A program made the translations under genes and the position numbers. A stretch of 8,344 bases of DNA, taken from positions 1-8,344 of the forward strand of contig DAIDKY010000032.1 in assembly GCA_027449805.1 (NCBI GenBank), written 5' to 3'. Shown here piece by piece: positions 5,465-8,344 of the stretch. The stretch comes from a bacterium (GTDB taxonomy: Bacteria > Patescibacteriota > Saccharimonadia > UBA4664). The first letter of the stretch is position 1; every line of letters starts with the position of its first letter. Below the pieces are notes generated by a model. That model was not told the DNA's origin. It did no database searches and worked only from the letters and a program-made list of their open reading frames with translations.

Positions 5465-6835
5465 GTGATAGATGCGCGGGGGGTGTGGCAAGCTGTCTTA
5501 GGCGAGCTCGAGGTAAACACTACCGAGGCCTACTTTAAGACCTGGTTCAAAGGCACCCACTTGATCTCTAACGAGGACGGGCATCTGATTATTGGCGTTC
5601 CCAACATCTTTAACCGCGATCGCCTGGAGGGACAGTTTGCCCGGCCGGTCCGCGAGGCACTAGACCGGATCAGCCCCGACATAAAAACGATCGAGTACAA
5701 GGTCGGCGCCCAGCCAGCCAAAACGGCCTCAAAATCACAGACCGGCACCAAGAAGCCGACCGCTCAAACCGCCCAGCAACAGATTAGCCTCCCGACCGGA
5801 GCCAAAGCCGCGAGTAATAACCTGAACAGCCGCTATACTCTCGAGAACTTCGTCGTCGGATCATCGAACGACTTTGCCTACGCCGCCGCCCAAGCCGTCG
5901 CCAAGAGCCCGGGTACCAAGTACAATCCCCTCTTTATGTACGGCGGCGTCGGACTCGGCAAGACCCACCTGATGCAGGCCATCGGCAACGAGATCCACAA
6001 GAACGACCCCTCGATGCGTATTGCCTATGTAAGTATCGAGTCGTTCACCAACGAGTTTATCGAGGCGATTCAGAAGAAGAAGAACTCGGCCTTTACCGAC
6101 AAGTATCGCAACGTCGACGTCCTTATTATCGACGACATGCAGTTTTTGGCCGGCAAAGAGAAGACGCAGGATGAATTCTTCCACACTTTCAATACGCTGC
6201 ACCAGGGTAACAAGCAGATCATCATCTCCAGCGACAAGCCGCCCAAGCAGCTCAAACTGGAAGAACGCCTGATCTCGCGGTTCGAGATGGGTATCACCGT
6301 CGATATTCAACCGCCGGACCTCGAGACACGCTCGGCTATCCTCCAGACCAAAGCCCAGGCCCAGGGCGTCATCCTGCCGCTCGAGATCGTCGATTACTTG
6401 GCCCGCCACGCCCAGCAGAATATCCGCGAGCTAGAGGGCGCCCTCACCAAAGTCATCGCCTCTTATGAACATCGCGGCGGTGAGATCGACCTGGCCAGCG
6501 TACAACGCCTTTTGGCCGGTGAGGCTCAGCATCGCTCGCGCTTTAAACCCCTTACCCCCAAGGCTCTACTAGACAAAGTAGCTGCCTACTATGACTTAAC
6601 CACGGCCGATCTCTGCGGCCTCAAACGCGACAAGGAGATCGTCCTGCCGCGCCAAGTCGCTATGTATCTAATGCGCCACGACCTCAACATGAGTTATCCC
6701 AAAGTTGCGGCCAGTGTCGGGGGGCGTGACCACACCACCGCCATGCACTCGGTCATAAAAATCGACAAGAGTTTGGAGTCCGATGAGATCCTTCGCGCCG
6801 ACGTTCAAAGCCTGCGTACCCAGCTCAGCGTATAG
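5465..6835 (+). CDS. dnaA: Chromosomal replication initiator protein DnaA
   Basis: The AAA+ ATPase that binds DnaA boxes, oligomerises and melts the origin. All four domains are visible in 456 residues. Domain I (1-80) starts VWQAVLGELE and includes W8 and the TEAYFKTWFKG helix. Domain II (81-118) is a low-complexity K/T/Q/A linker. Domain III (119-345) has ENFVVGSSNDFAY, Walker A GGVGLGKTH (160-168), Walker B VLIIDD (219-224), sensor 1 ISSD (254-257), and box VII ERLISRFEMG, with R272 at the position of the E. coli R285 arginine finger. Its sensor 2 is NIRELEGAL (319-327) with R321. Domain IV (360-456) carries the DNA-binding signature GGRDHTTAMHSV (419-430). Nothing essential is missing. 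The start is GTG with AGGAGG 9 nt upstream. The gene is single, divergent from rpmH, and flanked on both sides by DnaA-box-like sites, suggesting autoregulation and a nearby origin. The coding strand is strongly C-rich relative to G. Confidence 0.98.
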   Translation: MIDARGVWQAVLGELEVNTTEAYFKTWFKGTHLISNEDGHLIIGVPNIFNRDRLEGQFARPVREALDRISPDIKTIEYKVGAQPAKTASKSQTGTKKPTAQTAQQQISLPTGAKAASNNLNSRYTLENFVVGSSNDFAYAAAQAVAKSPGTKYNPLFMYGGVGLGKTHLMQAIGNEIHKNDPSMRIAYVSIESFTNEFIEAIQKKKNSAFTDKYRNVDVLIIDDMQFLAGKEKTQDEFFHTFNTLHQGNKQIIISSDKPPKQLKLEERLISRFEMGITVDIQPPDLETRSAILQTKAQAQGVILPLEIVDYLARHAQQNIRELEGALTKVIASYEHRGGEIDLASVQRLLAGEAQHRSRFKPLTPKALLDKVAAYYDLTTADLCGLKRDKEIVLPRQVAMYLMRHDLNMSYPKVAASVGGRDHTTAMHSVIKIDKSLESDEILRADVQSLRTQLSV

Positions 6836-6877
6836 CTTAATTTTGTCTTAGCATAAGCAGTATGTTAGAGTTGGTCC

Positions 6878-8113
6878 ATGGAATGCCCGATCTGTCATAA
6901 CGCCATGACCCACTCATCAGCCGGATGGCTCTGTATGAACTGCGGGCATGTCGAGGCGTCTACCGGCTCGGTCCCCGCTACAAGTACGCCCCCGGCCAGG
7001 AATGGAATTGATCCGATTACGCCGCCGGCGCCTGTGATGCCCGTAGCTCCAATGGCTCCGACCACGCCTAATGAACCGATCCAACCCATGCCGCAGCCGA
7101 CTCCCCCGCCCGTAGTTGTACCGCCCGCATTTGCACCCGCACCTGCACCCGCAACCTCGACCCCGCTCCAGCCCGTCACGCAGCCAAAGTCGCGCCGAAA
7201 GCTGCTGGTAATCGGTATCCCGGCCGCAATTATTCTGATCCTTGCCGCTGTCGGCTTCTACGGATGGTGGTGGCAGCCCCATATGGCTCTATCGTCCTAC
7301 TTAAACCGGCTCGTTAGTGCCAAAACGGCGGCTTTTAACGGCTCAACCGTCGTGGCTAGTAGTAACCCGTCGAGCACGCTTACGATCAAAATGAGCGGCC
7401 ATTATGACGTTGCCAGCCAAGCCGACCCAAAGATCGATATCAGCCTGAATGGAAGCTCGCAGACCCAGGGTGGACCGAGTGTCCTCGGCAACAGCTCGAT
7501 CGGGGGCGAAGTTATCTTTACAAATCAAACCGCCTATCTCAAGATCACCGACCTATCATTATTAAGCAGTCTGATTAATGTTTCGATCAAGCCGGATTGG
7601 TATAAATACCCATTGCCCAGCGATCAGCAGACCAATAAGTGCGTCTCCAGCGACAAAAAATCGGGCCAGCTCTTTGGCAGTACTATAGTTACTAATATGC
7701 CCCTTACCAAGGTTCACCGAGTCGGGCTCTTTCAGACCATCGACGGCCATTCAACCAGCCACTACAGCGGCGTCGTTGATACTGCCAAACTACCGGCCGC
7801 CATCACCGCCGCCAACCGTAATCTCTCGTCTGCCTGCAAAATCACCCTCTCCCCCAGCGATTATAAGAACCTAAACCTAAGTTATGATCTCTGGGATGGT
7901 AGTAGCTTTGACCGTATGGTCCTGACCGTGAATGATAAATCAAGCAACACCAAGACCACCATTACTCTAGATACGAGCGCCTATAACAAACCGGTCAATA
8001 TCACCGCACCGAGCGGCGCCAAAGACATTAACCAGCTAATTAATGACCTGGTAAGCGGTACCCCTACCGCTAGCTCCGCTGGCTCAACCGACTCGACAAT
8101 CACAACCCAGTAA
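6878..8113 (+). CDS. Zinc-ribbon, Pro-rich linker, single-TM protein of unknown function
   Basis: I do not recognise a characterised family. The 411 residues show four parts. First is an N-terminal zinc ribbon with C3-x2-C6 and C19-x2-C22 (MECPICHNAM, then LCMNCGH). Second is a disordered Pro/Ala/Thr-rich linker (about 32-103), including an APAPAPAT repeat. Third is a basic stop KSRRK (104-108) and one TM helix (109-130), which predicts a cytoplasmic ribbon and an outside C-terminus. Fourth is an extracytoplasmic domain of about 270 residues, rich in Ser, Thr, Asn and Asp, with two cysteines (C255, C320) that could form a disulphide. The pattern of YLNRLVSAKTAAFNGS followed by alternating strands (GEVIFTNQTAYLKITDLSLLSS) recalls LppX/LprG- or LolA-like half-barrel domains. 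That is only a guess. The tail is Ser/Thr-rich. ATG follows dnaA after 42 nt with only a weak GAG ribosome site. Position between dnaA and the putative origin is its most notable feature. Confidence 0.85.
   Translation: MECPICHNAMTHSSAGWLCMNCGHVEASTGSVPATSTPPARNGIDPITPPAPVMPVAPMAPTTPNEPIQPMPQPTPPPVVVPPAFAPAPAPATSTPLQPVTQPKSRRKLLVIGIPAAIILILAAVGFYGWWWQPHMALSSYLNRLVSAKTAAFNGSTVVASSNPSSTLTIKMSGHYDVASQADPKIDISLNGSSQTQGGPSVLGNSSIGGEVIFTNQTAYLKITDLSLLSSLINVSIKPDWYKYPLPSDQQTNKCVSSDKKSGQLFGSTIVTNMPLTKVHRVGLFQTIDGHSTSHYSGVVDTAKLPAAITAANRNLSSACKITLSPSDYKNLNLSYDLWDGSSFDRMVLTVNDKSSNTKTTITLDTSAYNKPVNITAPSGAKDINQLINDLVSGTPTASSAGSTDSTITTQ
7133..7156 (+). repeat. Hexanucleotide tandem repeat in the Pro-rich linker
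   Basis: Four consecutive 6-mers, GCACCC, GCACCT, GCACCC and GCAACC, encode Ala-Pro, Ala-Pro, Ala-Pro and Ala-Thr. This short repeat is the kind that expands or contracts by slippage, in steps of two residues that keep the frame, so the linker length may vary between strains. Confidence 0.75.
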
Positions 8114-8344
8114 GTCTTTATTATCCCCATAAGCGGGTATAACTCTGGGTATTTCTTGGGGACGCGTTGTCTATAACATAACCGTTATCCTATCTTTCCC
8201 ACACCGCCCCTGTCGGACTTCCCCGGCCGCCCCACCGCCAAACCACAACCAACTTGCAGACTTATCCCTATCCAAGGTAGGCTAGTTAGGTCTTAGGAAA
8301 AGCATTAAAACGCTTATGCCCAGTTTCCACAGGACTTATTATTA
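8114..8344. other. Non-coding region with DnaA-box-like sites, candidate oriC portion
   Basis: The last 231 bp contain no credible gene on either strand. DnaA-box-like 9-mers lie at 8121-8129 (TTATCCCCA, 8 of 9), 8262-8270 (TTATCCCTA, 7 of 9), 8314-8322 (TTATGCCCA) and 8323-8331 (GTTTCCACA), the last two directly abutting. ATAAC-type motifs recur at 8139-8143, 8173-8177 and 8178-8182, the last within ATAACCGTTAT (8178-8188), an inverted repeat. A C-rich, G-poor stretch (about 30 C to 10 G in 8201-8260) lies between the box groups. The window ends in AT-rich TTATTATTA, possibly the start of an unwinding element. Position downstream of dnaA fits a bacterial oriC, but dnaN is not in view. Confidence 0.5.
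8314..8331 (+). promoter_or_regulatory. Tandem abutting DnaA-box-like pair
   Basis: TTATGCCCA is followed without a gap by GTTTCCACA, both on the plus strand. The first is one change from TTATGCACA and repeats the site at 5351-5359. The second is one change from TTTTCCACA, the variant found at 5392-5400. Closely spaced same-strand boxes beside an AT-rich tract (ACTTATTATTA, 8334-8344) resemble the basal unwinding arrangement of bacterial origins. Confidence 0.45.

Noticed and set aside
5861..6409. Open frame of 182 codons on the minus strand inside dnaA
   Set aside because: It lies fully antisense to the conserved AAA+ domain. The open frame is a by-product of GC-rich codon bias, and the translated sequence has no recognisable domain.
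6836..6877. Promoter for the zinc-ribbon gene (TATGTT at 6861-6866, and CTTAGCATAAG inverted repeat at 6847-6857)
   Set aside because: No -35 lies at a workable distance and the repeat arms are only 4 bp. Readthrough from dnaA is the simpler explanation.
6895..7282. Two minus-strand open frames opposite the zinc-ribbon protein
   Set aside because: Their Gly/Arg-rich composition is the mirror of the Pro/Ala-rich linker on the plus strand. No start signal or family pattern was seen.
8121..8165. Possible terminator after the zinc-ribbon gene (CCCCA at 8125-8129 against TGGGG at 8157-8161)
   Set aside because: The arms are short with a long, poorly paired loop, and no T-run follows, so it does not support an intrinsic terminator.
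1..8344. CRISPR array, tRNA or rRNA gene, insertion sequence
   Set aside because: No regularly spaced repeats, no tRNA-like cloverleaf ends, no rRNA motifs and no transposase-like frame or terminal repeats were found by eye.

Overview
The window looks like the dnaA neighbourhood of a bacterial chromosome, most likely from the Patescibacteria/CPR lineage and perhaps Saccharibacteria. That assignment is inference. It rests on the compact gene packing, the style of the DnaA and YidC proteins, a short KhpB/Jag protein without its usual N-terminal domain, the absence of yidD and mnmE from the rpmH cluster, and a zinc-ribbon/single-TM protein typical of small-genome Gram-positive-like bacteria. TGA ends the glycosyltransferase 2 and yidC genes, so the standard code is in use. 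This excludes CPR groups that read TGA as glycine.

Left part (1-3350, plus strand): a cell-surface polysaccharide cluster. It has the last codons of an ABC-2 type permease, a Wzt-type ABC ATPase with a C-terminal carbohydrate-recognition-like domain, a family-2 glycosyltransferase and a family-4 glycosyltransferase. The genes are tightly spaced or overlap (ATGA at the GT2/GT4 border) and look like one operon for building and exporting a surface glycan. The ATPase gene is clearly more AT-rich than the genes after it.

Middle (3347-5130, minus strand): the classic origin-proximal cluster rpmH-rnpA-yidC-khpB/jag (ribosomal protein L34, RNase P protein, membrane insertase, RNA-binding KH-R3H protein). 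It converges on the glycan operon with overlapping stop codons and no visible terminator.

Intergenic 5131-5464: a divergent control region. It holds a 43-bp imperfect palindrome, several DnaA-box-like 9-mers and likely dnaA promoters, one of which has its -35 overlapping a DnaA box.

Right part (5465-8344, plus strand): dnaA with a GTG start, then a protein of unknown function (zinc ribbon, Pro-rich linker, one TM helix, extracytoplasmic domain), then 231 bp of non-coding DNA with DnaA-box-like sequences at both ends. This is the best candidate for part of oriC. DnaA-box-like sites therefore flank dnaA on both sides, and the 9-mer TTATGCCCA occurs in both clusters. I found no tRNA or rRNA genes, CRISPR arrays or insertion sequences.
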